Assembly (NCBI RefSeq): GCF_036567765.1 | Contig: NZ_DATCTU010000081.1 | Coordinates: 124,001 to 188,000, forward strand | Direction of reading: 5' to 3' | DNA length: 64,000 bases | Source of the DNA: Pseudobacteroides sp. | GTDB lineage: Bacteria > Bacillota > Clostridia > Acetivibrionales > DSM-2933 | In this document: positions 37,121 through 47,024 of the stretch, in pieces | Numbering within the stretch: the first letter of the stretch is position 1 | Layout of the letters: every line of letters begins with the position of its first letter | Made by a program: the position numbers and the translations under genes | Notes under the pieces: generated by a model | Seen by the model: only the letters and a program-made list of their open reading frames with translations | What the model was told of the DNA's origin: nothing | Databases searched by the model: none

Positions 37121-38944
37121 TTATTCCTGAATCTGTATTTTTACAGGTCGGGTATATATATCAAAAGTATCTCCCCTATTATCCGAAAGCTTGCAGTTAT
37201 AACAAAGTGTTGCGTATACCTCTCCTATTTTTGCTCCTGTAATACTATTCCCCCTTACCTTAAGTTTGTCACCACCTGTTAATACTACAATATCTGGAAC
37301 AACTTCTTTTATATCACCCTTGTAAGTTTTAACATATGCAGTAAGTGATAGTGATTCACCAAGCTTTATGCTAAACTCATCTTGTTCGGGTACTATATCT
37401 GCTGCCCAATCGGAAAAATATTGTGAGCAGTTTGTGCTCATACCATGAACACCCATTTTAAAATATTTTATTATTTCTGCCTTGTCGGTAAAGGTCCAGG
37501 GCCATAAAGTCATTCCTCTATGCTTGCTTATTTCCATAAAATCTTTGTCAAGGCTGGTATAGTCCGGCATCAAGCTGGAATTTAGTGTCTGAGACTTTCG
37601 TAATGCATTCCTTAGTGCTTGATAGATATCCCCTCTATTTGAAACACCAGTGCACAAATATCCTAATGACATATCAGGCATTTTGTTTTTCGTCCTTTTT
37701 AACTGTTCCTCACTAAATGAGATTGTTGCAATATGGGAATTATATCCCACTTTCTTAATAAGATCTGTATACTCCTCTATAGTTTCGGGATCGGAACTTT
37801 TTATTTCAACAAAAATTATCTGATTTCTCCCTGTAAACTTTTCAAAATACTGATTAAGTGTAGGAATTTTTGCCGTTGGGTATTTAGAAGTAAATTGTTT
37901 ATTTGCCAAATAGTTTCCAAGTTCCTCAATTGTCATTTCCCATATTTTGCCTGAACCATTGGTTGTTCGGCTTATATCTTCATCATGCATAACAACCAAG
38001 TACCGCTTTTCATCTTTACCTGCCTTCGACAAATAAACATCTGCTTCTACAGAATCTGCCCCAAGAGTGAATGCAAGCTCACAACCTTCTATTGTGTTTT
38101 CAGGTGCTAGAGCCGGAACCCCTCTATGCCCTATCAAAAAAGGCTTCCTCACAATGGTCGTATCATGGTTGTAAATGGCTAATGCCTGTTTTGCCTTTTC
38201 CGGAGAGCCTGTTACAATTCCATTGGCCCCTGATGTGATAATCCTATGAAGTACGACAAGCTTTTTGTCTTTGTCATCATTGGTTACTTTTTCCCTAACC
38301 CATACTGTAACAAGCCTATGTTGTAAAAACTGAACATTATTTTTGGTTGCAGCTTCAGCCGAAATAACAGCTATTCTCGAAAGATTGCTGTTTACAGTAT
38401 CCCTTATACTCATAAGCTCATCTGTACTTACATCAGAGCACAGATTTTCAAATTCAACAATTCCCCTTATAAAGGTGTAGCCTTCCCTTGCCAGTTTGAC
38501 TAATTCCGGATTGTTTGATATTACAAAGGCATCCTCAATCATACTATTCTTTAAGTATTCCGAAACGGCCTTAGCTGTATCAGTGTCATTGACCCTAAAC
38601 GCAGGTATAACCTTGGATTTCATGTATTCATACATTGAACTTGCGGTTCCTATTACTTTAAAACCACGGTCAAGAACTTCAAGTTTTTTATTTACATTAA
38701 GAACGGCAGTAGCCGCAAGTCCTCCGGAAATTACTCTTTCAAAATCCGATCTACTTTCAATCTCAGTAATAACAGTAGGTGCCATAGATATCTTTGTATC
38801 GGCTTCAACAACCCTTGAGTATTTTTCCTCAGGTTTTATCATCTCAGGAACAGCTGACCAATTGAATTCTTCAGTATAAAGTGCAGAGGCCGTATGAGCT
38901 GCTGTCATTAAAACCAACAAGAAGATGAAAACAAGTTTTTTCAT
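37121..38944 (-). CDS. Secreted glycerophosphodiester phosphodiesterase with tandem GDPD-like domains
   Basis: 607 residues with a signal peptide (about 1-21). Residues about 40-260 look like a GDPD TIM-barrel half that has lost the catalytic start but keeps a late QHRLVTVWV...ITSGANGIVT pattern. Residues about 268-515 are a full GDPD domain: LIGHRGVPALAPENT, SVEADVY and VVMHDED supply the catalytic His pair and metal acids; FVEIKS and TNCSQYFSDW close it. An Ig-like C-terminal domain follows (about 520-607). It would cleave glycerophosphodiesters (or teichoic-acid glycerophosphate) outside the cell. It lacks any wall anchor, unlike its close paralogue at 39593-44467. GGAGG precedes ATG 38944. 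Confidence 0.88.
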   Translation of the reverse strand: MKKLVFIFLLVLMTAAHTASALYTEEFNWSAVPEMIKPEEKYSRVVEADTKISMAPTVITEIESRSDFERVISGGLAATAVLNVNKKLEVLDRGFKVIGTASSMYEYMKSKVIPAFRVNDTDTAKAVSEYLKNSMIEDAFVISNNPELVKLAREGYTFIRGIVEFENLCSDVSTDELMSIRDTVNSNLSRIAVISAEAATKNNVQFLQHRLVTVWVREKVTNDDKDKKLVVLHRIITSGANGIVTGSPEKAKQALAIYNHDTTIVRKPFLIGHRGVPALAPENTIEGCELAFTLGADSVEADVYLSKAGKDEKRYLVVMHDEDISRTTNGSGKIWEMTIEELGNYLANKQFTSKYPTAKIPTLNQYFEKFTGRNQIIFVEIKSSDPETIEEYTDLIKKVGYNSHIATISFSEEQLKRTKNKMPDMSLGYLCTGVSNRGDIYQALRNALRKSQTLNSSLMPDYTSLDKDFMEISKHRGMTLWPWTFTDKAEIIKYFKMGVHGMSTNCSQYFSDWAADIVPEQDEFSIKLGESLSLTAYVKTYKGDIKEVVPDIVVLTGGDKLKVRGNSITGAKIGEVYATLCYNCKLSDNRGDTFDIYTRPVKIQIQE

Positions 38945-39125
38945 TCAATTACCTCCAAGCTATTAAAATTCTAGATGTCGAGCTGTATTTATAGTGTAAG
39001 AAATAAAATAATAAATATCCTACTGCATTCCATGCAAATAATTCTATTAACTTGGTTTAATAATATAATAAAGGTGATAAATATAGAATTATTACACTTT
39101 AATGTATTTATAAGGAGATGATAAC

Positions 39126-39668
39126 ATGAGCACAGTGCTGTATATAAAGGCAAATGCAAAACCGGAAGGTGCATCAAGGACTTTTATAATTTCCGATAAA
39201 TTTATGGAAACCTATAGGGACAGTCATCCTAACGATAAAATCATAACCCTGAATCTTTATAAAGAGAATATACGATTCTTATCTGAAGGTGACATCAACA
39301 CTGTCTTTGGACCTAAAAACGAGGACAGCAGGAATAATCCTATTTTAAAATACGCCTATCAATTTGCAGAAGCAGATAAATATGTTATTGCAGAACCTAT
39401 GTGGAATCTGAGTATTCCCGCAATACTTAAGTCTTATATTGACTATATAACCGTAACAGGTATAACATTCAAATATACTGAAAATGGTGCAGTTGGGCTC
39501 TTGCAAAACAAAAAACCTTTTAATCTACAGAGAAAAATACAAAATCGCACTTGTTTATTACAACTAACAAGTGCGATTTTTAAAAATTTATTTTACATTT
39601 CCATACATCTTTCAATAACTGTTAATGCTTCTGCTCTTGATAACTTTCTATTAGGCCTGATTTCATAG
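39126..39668 (+). pseudogene. azoR: FMN-dependent NADH-azoreductase remnant, C-terminus lost
   Basis: Residues 1-130 match AzoR/AcpD: N-terminal VLYIKANAKPEGASRT (FMN phosphate loop), PMWNLSIPAILKSYIDYI (FMN-binding) and TFKYTENGAVGLLQNKK. After about residue 130 (near 39515) the family sequence stops. The remaining 50 codons are unrelated: they run through the terminator at 39541-39580 and then antisense into the 3' end of the SLH-GDPD gene. The normal length is about 200, so the last third, which carries the FMN-contacting Gly-rich loop and the dimer surface, is missing. AAGGAG precedes ATG 39126, so it may still be translated. It sits between the two GDPD paralogues, suggesting a rearrangement broke it. 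Confidence 0.75.
39541..39580 (-). terminator. Terminator of the SLH-GDPD gene
   Basis: Perfect 15-bp stem AAAATCGCACTTGTT with a ten-base loop, followed on the minus strand by TTTTGTATTTTT, 12 bp after the stop of the SLH-GDPD gene. Confidence 0.88.
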
Positions 39669-42600
39669 CTGTTATAGCCCTTTATTATGTCCATCTCGTA
39701 AGCCCCATACATATAATCTGCAGCCCATTCCGGTATTTCTTTAGCATCTTTAAGTTTTGGCTTCTTATTTGCCGATTTGTCATAGCCAAAAGCTCTCATT
39801 GTCATAACTACCGCCTCTGCCCTTGTAACATGCTTGGACGGCATGACTTTATTTTTGTAGCCTTCAATTATTCCAATTTCTGAAGCTTTAATAATATAAC
39901 CCAAAGCCCACTTTGAAATTTTATCATTATCATCAAAAGACGAATATTTCTTTTCGCTTGGTGCGTAGCCTGAAGCTGTTAGTAGCAGCTTTATAAATTC
40001 TTCTCTTGTAATTAATTTGTTGGGCTTAATGGTACCATCTTTATAACCTGATACTACTCCCTCATTTATTAGATCGGTAACATATTCTTCTGACCAGTGA
40101 CCTTTTATATCCTTAAAACTATTTGCAGAAGGAATCTTATGTGTAGGTTCATTAGCATTTGGTGCAGGTGTAAATGCTGCCGCGGTCTCCGCTGTAGGAG
40201 TTGCTTCTGGTGTTGCAGTAGGCGTAGCTGTGGGTGTTGCCCTTTGATCTGAGATCATAGCACCTTTTTGAATCTGGATTTTTACAGGCTGTGTATAAAT
40301 ATCATAAGTATCCCCATTCTTTTCTGAAAGCTTTGCATTATAGCGAAGTGTAACATATGCATCCCCCTCTTTTAAGGCTGTAATGCTGTTGCCGTCCACC
40401 TCAAGCTTCTCCCTACCAGTCAATACTACAACCTCGGGAGCAACTTCTTTTATTTCTCCCTTATAAGTTTTCACATCTGCTGTGAGCGATATTGACTCAC
40501 CACTTCTAATAGCCAACTGGCTTTGTTTGGATGTTATTTCTGCCGCCCAGTCTGAAAAAACCTGAACACAATTTGTTGTCATGCTGTAAACACCCATTTT
40601 GAAATATTTTATAATGGATGCTTTATCTTTAAAGGTCCATGGATATATTGTCATACCTCTATGTTTGCTTATTTCTAAAAATTCTTTATCTACAGCAGAA
40701 TAAACCGGCATAAAATTTGCATTTAATGTCTGAACTCTAAACAATGCAGATCTTAGTGCCTCGTAACCATTCAAACTATTTGGGGCACCTATGTAAAGAA
40801 ACCCAAGTGACATTTCAGGCATAATATCTTTCGTCCTTATTAACTGATCCTTGCTGAAAGAAATTGTTGTCAAATGTGAATCATATCCTGTTTTCCTGAT
40901 AAGCTCAGCATATTTGTCAACCGTAATGGGATCTTTGCTTTTTATTTCAACAAAAATCATCTGATCCTTGCCTGAAAATTTTTCAAAATACTGATTAAGT
41001 GTTGGAATTTTTGCATTGGGGTATTGTATACGAAACTTTTTATTTGCAAAATAAGCTGAAACTTCTTCTAATGTTTTATCGGAAATACTGCCTGATCCAG
41101 TTGTTGTACGGTCAATCATATCGTCATGCATAACCACTAAATGCTGATATCCATCTTCACCAACCTTGGTAGGATAGATATCATTTTCAACAGCGTCTGC
41201 CCCTAATTGAAAAGCAAGTTCACAGCCTTCTATAGTATTTTCCGGTGCAAGGCTCGGAACTCCTCTATGCCCTATTAGAAATGGCTTTCTTATAATAGTT
41301 GTGTCATGATTGTAAAGAGACAATGCCTGTCTTGCCGTCTCCGGGGAATCAGTCACTATACCGTTGGACCCTGCTGTAATAATACTGTGAAGCTCTGCAA
41401 GCTTTACGTCCGATAACGAATATGATATTTTTTCCTTTGGCCATACTGTAATTAATCTTTGTTGAAGATACTTAACATTATATCTCGTTGCACCATCTGC
41501 AGGAATAATTGCTATCCTTGAAAGGTTACTGTTTACAGTGTTCCTTATCTTCATGAGCTCGTTAGTGTCGGAGTTGGAAGAAAGATTATCAAACTCAATA
41601 ATTCCTCTTGTAAATACGTAAATTTCTCTTGCCTGCTTAACAAGTTCAGGAGTCTTTGATATTACAAAGGCATCTTCTATTGTATTGTTTTTCAAATATT
41701 GTGCAATTGCATTGGCTGAGTCTGCATCATTTACCCTGAATGCAGGTATTACTCTGGATTTCATAGCTTCATACATCAAGCTTACAGTACCTATAACATT
41801 GTTGGAGCTATTTCCTAAAACTTCTAGATTTTTATTAACAGTAAGGATAGCTGTCGCTGCAAATCCATTGGATACTATCCTGTCCAAGTCCTCCTGACTG
41901 TTAATCTCACTAACTACTGTCGGTGCCATGGCAATTTTGGTATCCGCCTCAACAACTCTTGCATATTTATCTTCATTACTCACCATAGTAGACATTGGTT
42001 CTTCCAATAGAGTAATCTTTACGTTATCTATTCTCATTTTGCTCATGCTTGCCTGAAAACCTATTCCGCCTTTAATATATCTGTCTTCTGAATTTGCATT
42101 AATTAGCTGCATATTATTTAAGCATTGCTGTATTCTATTTGAAAAAGCTTTTACAGTATAATGATACGCTTTGCTTTCATTTATATCTTCTGTAAAAAAG
42201 GCTGTTTTTATAACATTCCATCCCTTGGCTCCAGTACGTTCAGCAAACTCGATCCCATTTTGGGCAGTTGCATCCTTTCTTACGGTCATTTGGTAATAAG
42301 AATAATCCAGATCCTGGATGCGGTACATAAGAGAATTCCAGCTTTCCTTACTCTTTAAAGCAAGACTTGTTATGTCCGCCTCAATGGAATAATTTCCAAA
42401 GTCAGCTAAATAGGAGGGCAATTCCACCCTTGCAGGATCATCCTGGTATGTTGCGTCCATTTCAAACGCTCCGCTTTTTACACCAATTTTTGACGCCTGA
42501 GCACCTTCGCTCCTCATCCATCCGTCAGGTATCGTCCCATCAGCCAGCCTGTCGAAGTTTTCTTCATACAGTATAAATTTTTCTGCAGCACTTTTTCTGG

Positions 42601-44467
42601 CCAATAATAACACCTTTGCAAAAAGGCCATCTTTTGTCAATGTTGCTGTCGTTGTCCCCGTTTCAAGAATTTGAATTTGACCATCCATCCATTGTGCTAT
42701 TTCTGGCTTGTCGAAGGACCACTGACATTGATCCCCTGTTATTTGTCTGGAAGTACCATCACTCATTTCTTCGATGAATTTAATATTTGACATATTTATT
42801 TCATTCTTTGTACCAAAAATATATCCTTTATCATGGGAAATGGAAACAGGCTTTATTTCATTAGTAGAACTGAACACATTTACCTCTACATCTTTCTCAA
42901 TATTATAATAGACAATCTTTATATTGGATTTGCCAACACTTACAGGATATAATTTTCCATCAACAACCTTTAAAACATTTTCATCAGAAGAATATAGTTT
43001 GACTTTTTCATTTGATATGGGCTCATTGGTTACTCCATCGGAAAAATCCGCGGTAAACGTTGGAATTAAAGGGTCTGAGGATATTTCCACAGAAGAAGCT
43101 ATGTTGGAATTTATATCCCTTACAGAAAGCCTGGTAACCTTGATATTATCAAAAGCTACCTTGCATTGATCAGCCTGGAAACCAACTTTACCTCTTTGGG
43201 AAATATTATATGCGAGGGTTTGATCTATTAACAAATCAAAATCAGCAACTCCTTTATCCTTAATATACTCCTTGATATTTTGATCAAAAACACGTAATTT
43301 CATTGTATACTGCCTGTTTAACTTGAGGCTTCCCTTATTCCAACTTCCCAAATAAGGTATTGACCAATTGCTATTTGCATCTCTGTAGGATATTTCCCAA
43401 ACGCCTGACCTTCTTATAGCCATTTCGTTGTATGGGTTTTTGCCATCTGCAGGTACCCTGAACATTATAGATGCCCACCTATTATTATCTACTACCGATT
43501 CAAAACAAACATCAGCTTCTACTATGTAATTATCCCACTGGACAGGAGAAATAATTCTAGCTTGTTTTCCCGAATCTGAGCCGTCGAAAACCAATGCTCT
43601 TTTCCCGCTCCCATTCCTGAAAGGCTTGCCGACAACCATAGAATGGCTTCTTGTATTCGAATCCGATATCCACCCTATTGGGATATCTCCTATATTATAT
43701 CCTTCAAAATCCTCCTTAAGCATAACATTGTCAGGAGAATTATCATCTATAACTTTATCGGATAAAAAAATAGTCCCATACCCGCTGGTATCACCTGAGA
43801 ACGAATCTGAACCATATGCACACCATGCCTGGGACATTTTAGAGCCATTGGAGTCCTTGTCAGTAATATTTAATTCAAATCCCAACGATTTTTTTAAATA
43901 TGGATCAAAGGAGAGCATGTCCCACGGAATAGCAACTTCACATATCCATCCATTCCCATATGTATTAATTGCCCGTAGGATCTTTTCATCCTTTCCAGAA
44001 TGGGAGTTTAGAGCTGATCCGAAATTAACTTCCGGATTATTGCCCGGCCGATACGCGAAGCCTAATTCCATATCACCGGATACATATGGTGACGACCGAT
44101 GTGTTGTTGGGTCAAAGAACATTGAAATGTTATCCTGCTGAGCCCAATTACCATTTGAGTTATATACAAAGTCTGCATCTTTCTCTTTGATATCTACAGC
44201 AACATAGAGATATGTATTATCCCAAAGCATGCCGAATTTAGCTTCGGTTCCGTTAAAGCCGCTGCCTAAATAGCGGGAATCAACCGGAACATTAACTTTT
44301 CTCTTCCAAACACTTTCATCAATCCTCCCGTCAATCATTGGCGGGACTGATGTTTTACTTATCTCTAGTGATTTCCTTACAGCAAAATCCATTGCGTTTA
44401 CATAAGGTGAACAAATACTTTGTACTGTAATCATAAGTACCAGTAAAATGGAAAAGACTTTTTTCAT
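39593..44467 (-). CDS. S-layer-anchored multidomain glycerophosphodiesterase
   Basis: 1624 residues. Approximate order: signal peptide 1-25; CBM9-like module 30-245 (MIDGRIDESVWKRKV); LamG/DUF1080-like sandwich 250-445; Ig-like 450-600; second LamG-like sandwich 605-800; non-catalytic GDPD-like domain 815-1035; GDPD domain 1040-1290 (LIGHRGVPSLAPENT, AVENDIY, VVMHDDM); Ig-like 1300-1380; Thr/Pro/Ala linker; three SLH domains 1435-1624 (FKDIKGHWSEEYVTDLI, SKWALGYIIKASEIGII, PEWAADYMYGAYEMDII). SLH repeats bind pyruvylated wall polymer, so the enzyme is displayed on the cell surface. The part from about 830 to 1380 is closely similar to the 607-residue paralogue downstream. The carbohydrate-binding front suggests it works on wall or plant-associated glycans. 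Confidence 0.92.
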   Translation of the reverse strand: MKKVFSILLVLMITVQSICSPYVNAMDFAVRKSLEISKTSVPPMIDGRIDESVWKRKVNVPVDSRYLGSGFNGTEAKFGMLWDNTYLYVAVDIKEKDADFVYNSNGNWAQQDNISMFFDPTTHRSSPYVSGDMELGFAYRPGNNPEVNFGSALNSHSGKDEKILRAINTYGNGWICEVAIPWDMLSFDPYLKKSLGFELNITDKDSNGSKMSQAWCAYGSDSFSGDTSGYGTIFLSDKVIDDNSPDNVMLKEDFEGYNIGDIPIGWISDSNTRSHSMVVGKPFRNGSGKRALVFDGSDSGKQARIISPVQWDNYIVEADVCFESVVDNNRWASIMFRVPADGKNPYNEMAIRRSGVWEISYRDANSNWSIPYLGSWNKGSLKLNRQYTMKLRVFDQNIKEYIKDKGVADFDLLIDQTLAYNISQRGKVGFQADQCKVAFDNIKVTRLSVRDINSNIASSVEISSDPLIPTFTADFSDGVTNEPISNEKVKLYSSDENVLKVVDGKLYPVSVGKSNIKIVYYNIEKDVEVNVFSSTNEIKPVSISHDKGYIFGTKNEINMSNIKFIEEMSDGTSRQITGDQCQWSFDKPEIAQWMDGQIQILETGTTTATLTKDGLFAKVLLLARKSAAEKFILYEENFDRLADGTIPDGWMRSEGAQASKIGVKSGAFEMDATYQDDPARVELPSYLADFGNYSIEADITSLALKSKESWNSLMYRIQDLDYSYYQMTVRKDATAQNGIEFAERTGAKGWNVIKTAFFTEDINESKAYHYTVKAFSNRIQQCLNNMQLINANSEDRYIKGGIGFQASMSKMRIDNVKITLLEEPMSTMVSNEDKYARVVEADTKIAMAPTVVSEINSQEDLDRIVSNGFAATAILTVNKNLEVLGNSSNNVIGTVSLMYEAMKSRVIPAFRVNDADSANAIAQYLKNNTIEDAFVISKTPELVKQAREIYVFTRGIIEFDNLSSNSDTNELMKIRNTVNSNLSRIAIIPADGATRYNVKYLQQRLITVWPKEKISYSLSDVKLAELHSIITAGSNGIVTDSPETARQALSLYNHDTTIIRKPFLIGHRGVPSLAPENTIEGCELAFQLGADAVENDIYPTKVGEDGYQHLVVMHDDMIDRTTTGSGSISDKTLEEVSAYFANKKFRIQYPNAKIPTLNQYFEKFSGKDQMIFVEIKSKDPITVDKYAELIRKTGYDSHLTTISFSKDQLIRTKDIMPEMSLGFLYIGAPNSLNGYEALRSALFRVQTLNANFMPVYSAVDKEFLEISKHRGMTIYPWTFKDKASIIKYFKMGVYSMTTNCVQVFSDWAAEITSKQSQLAIRSGESISLTADVKTYKGEIKEVAPEVVVLTGREKLEVDGNSITALKEGDAYVTLRYNAKLSEKNGDTYDIYTQPVKIQIQKGAMISDQRATPTATPTATPEATPTAETAAAFTPAPNANEPTHKIPSANSFKDIKGHWSEEYVTDLINEGVVSGYKDGTIKPNKLITREEFIKLLLTASGYAPSEKKYSSFDDNDKISKWALGYIIKASEIGIIEGYKNKVMPSKHVTRAEAVVMTMRAFGYDKSANKKPKLKDAKEIPEWAADYMYGAYEMDIIKGYNSYEIRPNRKLSRAEALTVIERCMEM

Positions 44468-44822
44468 TCCAAAACCTCCATGACATCAAATCAGTATGAA
44501 ATATAAAATAATGTATGCTTTTACCATAATTACCCCTTAGTTTTAATGAATATTTTTAAAGAATCGTGATATAAACATTCTTGACATAAAATCTAAAGGT
44601 TATAAGTAACAGACGAGTCTTTTTGACGCCCTTCAATAAATTCCATTATTTTATATATATTTATATCTTTAGAATAACACCAAATTTATTTTTTTAGAAT
44701 GACTTATTTTTCGGTATTTGACTTATTTTTTGTTTTTTTTATTTATACTCCAAAAAGCCAATGCACATTAGCTGCATTGGCTTTTTCATATCTTTAATAC
44801 CTTAAGATTTTCCCAAACCCAA
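44468..44822. other. Leader region of the SLH-GDPD gene
   Basis: Apart from the terminator at 44752-44786 it is AT-rich. TGACTTATTTTT occurs twice (about 44699 and 44719). I find no convincing promoter, riboswitch or small gene. Confidence 0.4.
44752..44786 (-). terminator. Terminator of the metA-to-HAD gene run
   Basis: Stem AAAAAGCCAATGCA / TGCATTGGCTTTTT with a seven-base loop, about 37 bp after the HAD stop. Confidence 0.88.
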
Positions 44823-45524
44823 TTATAAAAATTGCTTTAGTTCTGTAAGGTGCGTGATCCTATCAGAAAGACCAGGATACTTAACTTTTCTATCATACAA
44901 AAATGCCCTTATCCCCATTTTTACTGGCCCTTCATAATCACATATATAGTCATCACCCACAAAACAAATGTCTTGAGGCCCGACGCCTGCTTTTTTAACA
45001 GCTTCGTCATAAATATTCCTATGGGGCTTTCTCCACCCGTTTTTCACAGAAGTTACAACAAACTGAAAATAATCAGTAATGCCCGTCTTATTGAGGAGGT
45101 CCTCTATACCGTCCTCTACCATAAAATTTGAAACCACACCTAATTTATATCTGTTTGATAAGTATTTCAGAATCTCAGCGGTTTCGTCTTCAACATAGCA
45201 CCTTCCAGAATAGTTTTTCCAGTAGTTTTGATGTATGCGTTCTAAAAGCTTCTTCCTATCTTCCTTTGTATTCCTTCTATCCAGCATTAACTTAAAACGC
45301 AGTGTCATTGAATGTTCTTTATACTGGGGTGACTTACTGTCAATTGATTCAGCTGCTAACCTGTATTCATCGAAAAACTCTTCAAAATCATTCCATAAAT
45401 ATTCTGCCCCAGACCCGCTGTAGGCCCAAAAAGCATAATCTCTACGGATGGGCAGCTGCGTCATATCCACGATAGTCTCCATGCAATCAAACAATACAAA
45501 CTCTATGGTTATCACTCCATTCAA
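44823..45524 (-). CDS. HAD-superfamily protein with altered motif I
   Basis: 233 residues. HAD layout: motif I FVLFDCMETIVD (Asp13), helical cap about 20-100, motif II GVVSNF (about 128-133), motif III with Lys in NGWRKPHRNIY, and motif IV FVGDDYICDYEGP. In motif I the second Asp of DxDGT, the acid/base of phosphatases, is Met15, leaving only the nucleophile; haloacid-dehalogenase-type members also lack it. Phosphatase activity is therefore uncertain. The TTG start at 45524 overlaps the pdxT stop by 4 bp, so it is translationally coupled to pdxT; a GTG three codons later is an alternative. A role with a PLP-pathway phosphate is possible only by context. Confidence 0.75.
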   Translation of the reverse strand: MNGVITIEFVLFDCMETIVDMTQLPIRRDYAFWAYSGSGAEYLWNDFEEFFDEYRLAAESIDSKSPQYKEHSMTLRFKLMLDRRNTKEDRKKLLERIHQNYWKNYSGRCYVEDETAEILKYLSNRYKLGVVSNFMVEDGIEDLLNKTGITDYFQFVVTSVKNGWRKPHRNIYDEAVKKAGVGPQDICFVGDDYICDYEGPVKMGIRAFLYDRKVKYPGLSDRITHLTELKQFL

Positions 45525-46096
45525 AACGCCGCAAAATATCTGTGAAAGGTCATGTCATCCGTCAACTCGGGATGAAAGGATGTTGCCAGCATGTTGTTTT
45601 GCCTTGCAGCTACAATTTTTCCTTCATGTATCCCAAGAATTTCAACATCTCTGCCAATGTTCTCTATCCATGGTGCCCTTATGAAAACAAGCTTCATGGG
45701 CTCATCCGATACCCCATTCAACACAGCACTGCAGGTAAAGCTATCCAACTGACTGCCGTAGGCATTCCTCCGCACCCCAATATCCATAACCCCAAGATGT
45801 ACACAGTCTTCATCAATAATCTTTTCGGCTAGTAGTATCATTCCTGCACAGGTTCCCCATACAGGCATGCCCTTATGTATTTTATCACAAATAATTGAAG
45901 AAAGGTTAAAGTCCTTTAAAAGTTTTCCTATAGTAGTACTTTCACCACCAGGAATGATCAAGCTGTCAATCCTTTCGATGTCTTCTTGGGATTTTACTTC
46001 CAATGGCAAAACATTATGAAGTCTTTTTAGACTAGCCGTATGCTCCCTATAAGATCCCTGCAAAGCCAATACTCCTATTGTCTTCAAACTCACCAA
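45521..46096 (-). CDS. pdxT: PLP synthase glutaminase subunit PdxT
   Basis: About 188-191 residues. Class I glutaminase: [13 protein letters not shown]-terminus, [10 protein letters not shown] oxyanion region, nucleophile Cys near 83 in WGTCAGM, and the His-x-Glu of SFHPELTDD at the end. It releases ammonia from glutamine and channels it to PdxS for pyridoxal 5'-phosphate synthesis. The start is ambiguous: TTG 46096, GTG 46093 overlapping the pdxS stop, or TTG 46087 ([11 protein letters not shown]), which best fits the family N-terminus. It overlaps or abuts pdxS upstream and the HAD gene downstream. Confidence 0.93.
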   Translation of the reverse strand: MVSLKTIGVLALQGSYREHTASLKRLHNVLPLEVKSQEDIERIDSLIIPGGESTTIGKLLKDFNLSSIICDKIHKGMPVWGTCAGMILLAEKIIDEDCVHLGVMDIGVRRNAYGSQLDSFTCSAVLNGVSDEPMKLVFIRAPWIENIGRDVEILGIHEGKIVAARQNNMLATSFHPELTDDMTFHRYFAAF

Positions 46097-46968
46097 CCCC
46101 TGTCGGACAATATGTTTTCAGGCTTGATTTCTGAAATTTCCAGCCCACGCATGGCTTCGCCCAACCCCTCAGAAACCTCTGCTACAATCTCGGGATTGTT
46201 ATAGTAGGTAGTAGCCTTTACAATTGCCTTTGCCATTTTTTCAGGGTTTGAGGATTTGAATATTCCCGAGCCTACAAACACCCCTTCACTTCCTAAATGC
46301 ATCATCAATGCCGCATCCGAAGGGGTTGCTACTCCACCTGCAGCAAAATTTACAACAGGCAGCTTGCCTTCCTTCGCAACACTGACAACAAGCTCATATG
46401 GAGCGGCAATTTCCTTTGCAAATGTCATAAGCTCTTCCGGCGGGAGATTCATAAGCTTCCTTATCTCTCCCATTATGGTTCTCATATGTCTAACAGCCTC
46501 AACCACATTACCAGTTCCAGCCTCGCCTTTTGTTCTTATCATTGAAGCTCCTTCACCTATTCTTCTTAAAGCCTCGCCAAGGTTTTTTGCTCCGCATACA
46601 AACGGAATCCTAAACCCGTGTTTATCTATATGAAAGCATTCGTCCGCAGGTGTAAGCACTTCACTCTCATCAATATAGTCAATCCCTAATGCTTCTAAAA
46701 CTCTTGCTTCAACAATATGGCCAATCCTGCACTTTGCCATAACAGGAATTGATACTGCCTTCTTAATTTCCTTTACCATTTTAGGGTCGGACATTCTTGC
46801 AACCCCGCCCTGTTTCCTAATATCTGAAGGTACCCTCTCAAGTGCCATTACGGCAACCGCTCCAGCCTCTTGAGCTATTTTTGCTTCCTCAACATTGGTA
46901 ACATCCATTATGACGCCGCCCTTTAACATTTGGGCAAGATTTTTGTTAAGTTCATATCTTTGTGACAT
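46090..46968 (-). CDS. pdxS: PLP synthase lyase subunit PdxS
   Basis: 292 residues, one of the most conserved proteins here. (beta/alpha)8 barrel with GGVIMDVTN near the start, Lys in VMAKCRIGH (the Schiff-base lysine), and the phosphate loop [16 protein letters not shown]. It builds PLP directly from ribose 5-phosphate, glyceraldehyde 3-phosphate and ammonia, as a dodecamer with PdxT. GGAGGAG precedes ATG 46968. A promoter with an inverted repeat at its start site lies just upstream, so pdxST-HAD can be expressed apart from the preceding methionine genes. Confidence 0.97.
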   Translation of the reverse strand: MSQRYELNKNLAQMLKGGVIMDVTNVEEAKIAQEAGAVAVMALERVPSDIRKQGGVARMSDPKMVKEIKKAVSIPVMAKCRIGHIVEARVLEALGIDYIDESEVLTPADECFHIDKHGFRIPFVCGAKNLGEALRRIGEGASMIRTKGEAGTGNVVEAVRHMRTIMGEIRKLMNLPPEELMTFAKEIAAPYELVVSVAKEGKLPVVNFAAGGVATPSDAALMMHLGSEGVFVGSGIFKSSNPEKMAKAIVKATTYYNNPEIVAEVSEGLGEAMRGLEISEIKPENILSDRGW

Positions 46969-46986
46969 GCTATCTCCTCCAACCGT

Positions 46987-47013
46987 ACCGATACACTTCG
47001 AATGTGTATCGGT
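46987..47013 (-). promoter_or_regulatory. Inverted repeat at the pdxS transcription start
   Basis: Perfect 10-bp arms ACCGATACAC / GTGTATCGGT with a 7-base centre, starting about ten bases after the -10 box. No T-run follows, so it is more likely an operator or a 5' stability hairpin than a terminator. Confidence 0.65.
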
Positions 47014-47024
47014 AAATTTTATAG

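Noticed and set aside
43626..44141. 171-codon plus-strand frame inside the SLH-GDPD gene
   Set aside because: Antisense shadow of the CBM9/LamG coding region with no ribosome site and no recognisable domain.
45521..46096. Riboswitch or cyclic di-GMP aptamer within the pdx or HD-GYP regions
   Set aside because: No GEMM-type core or other aptamer signature could be recognised near these genes.
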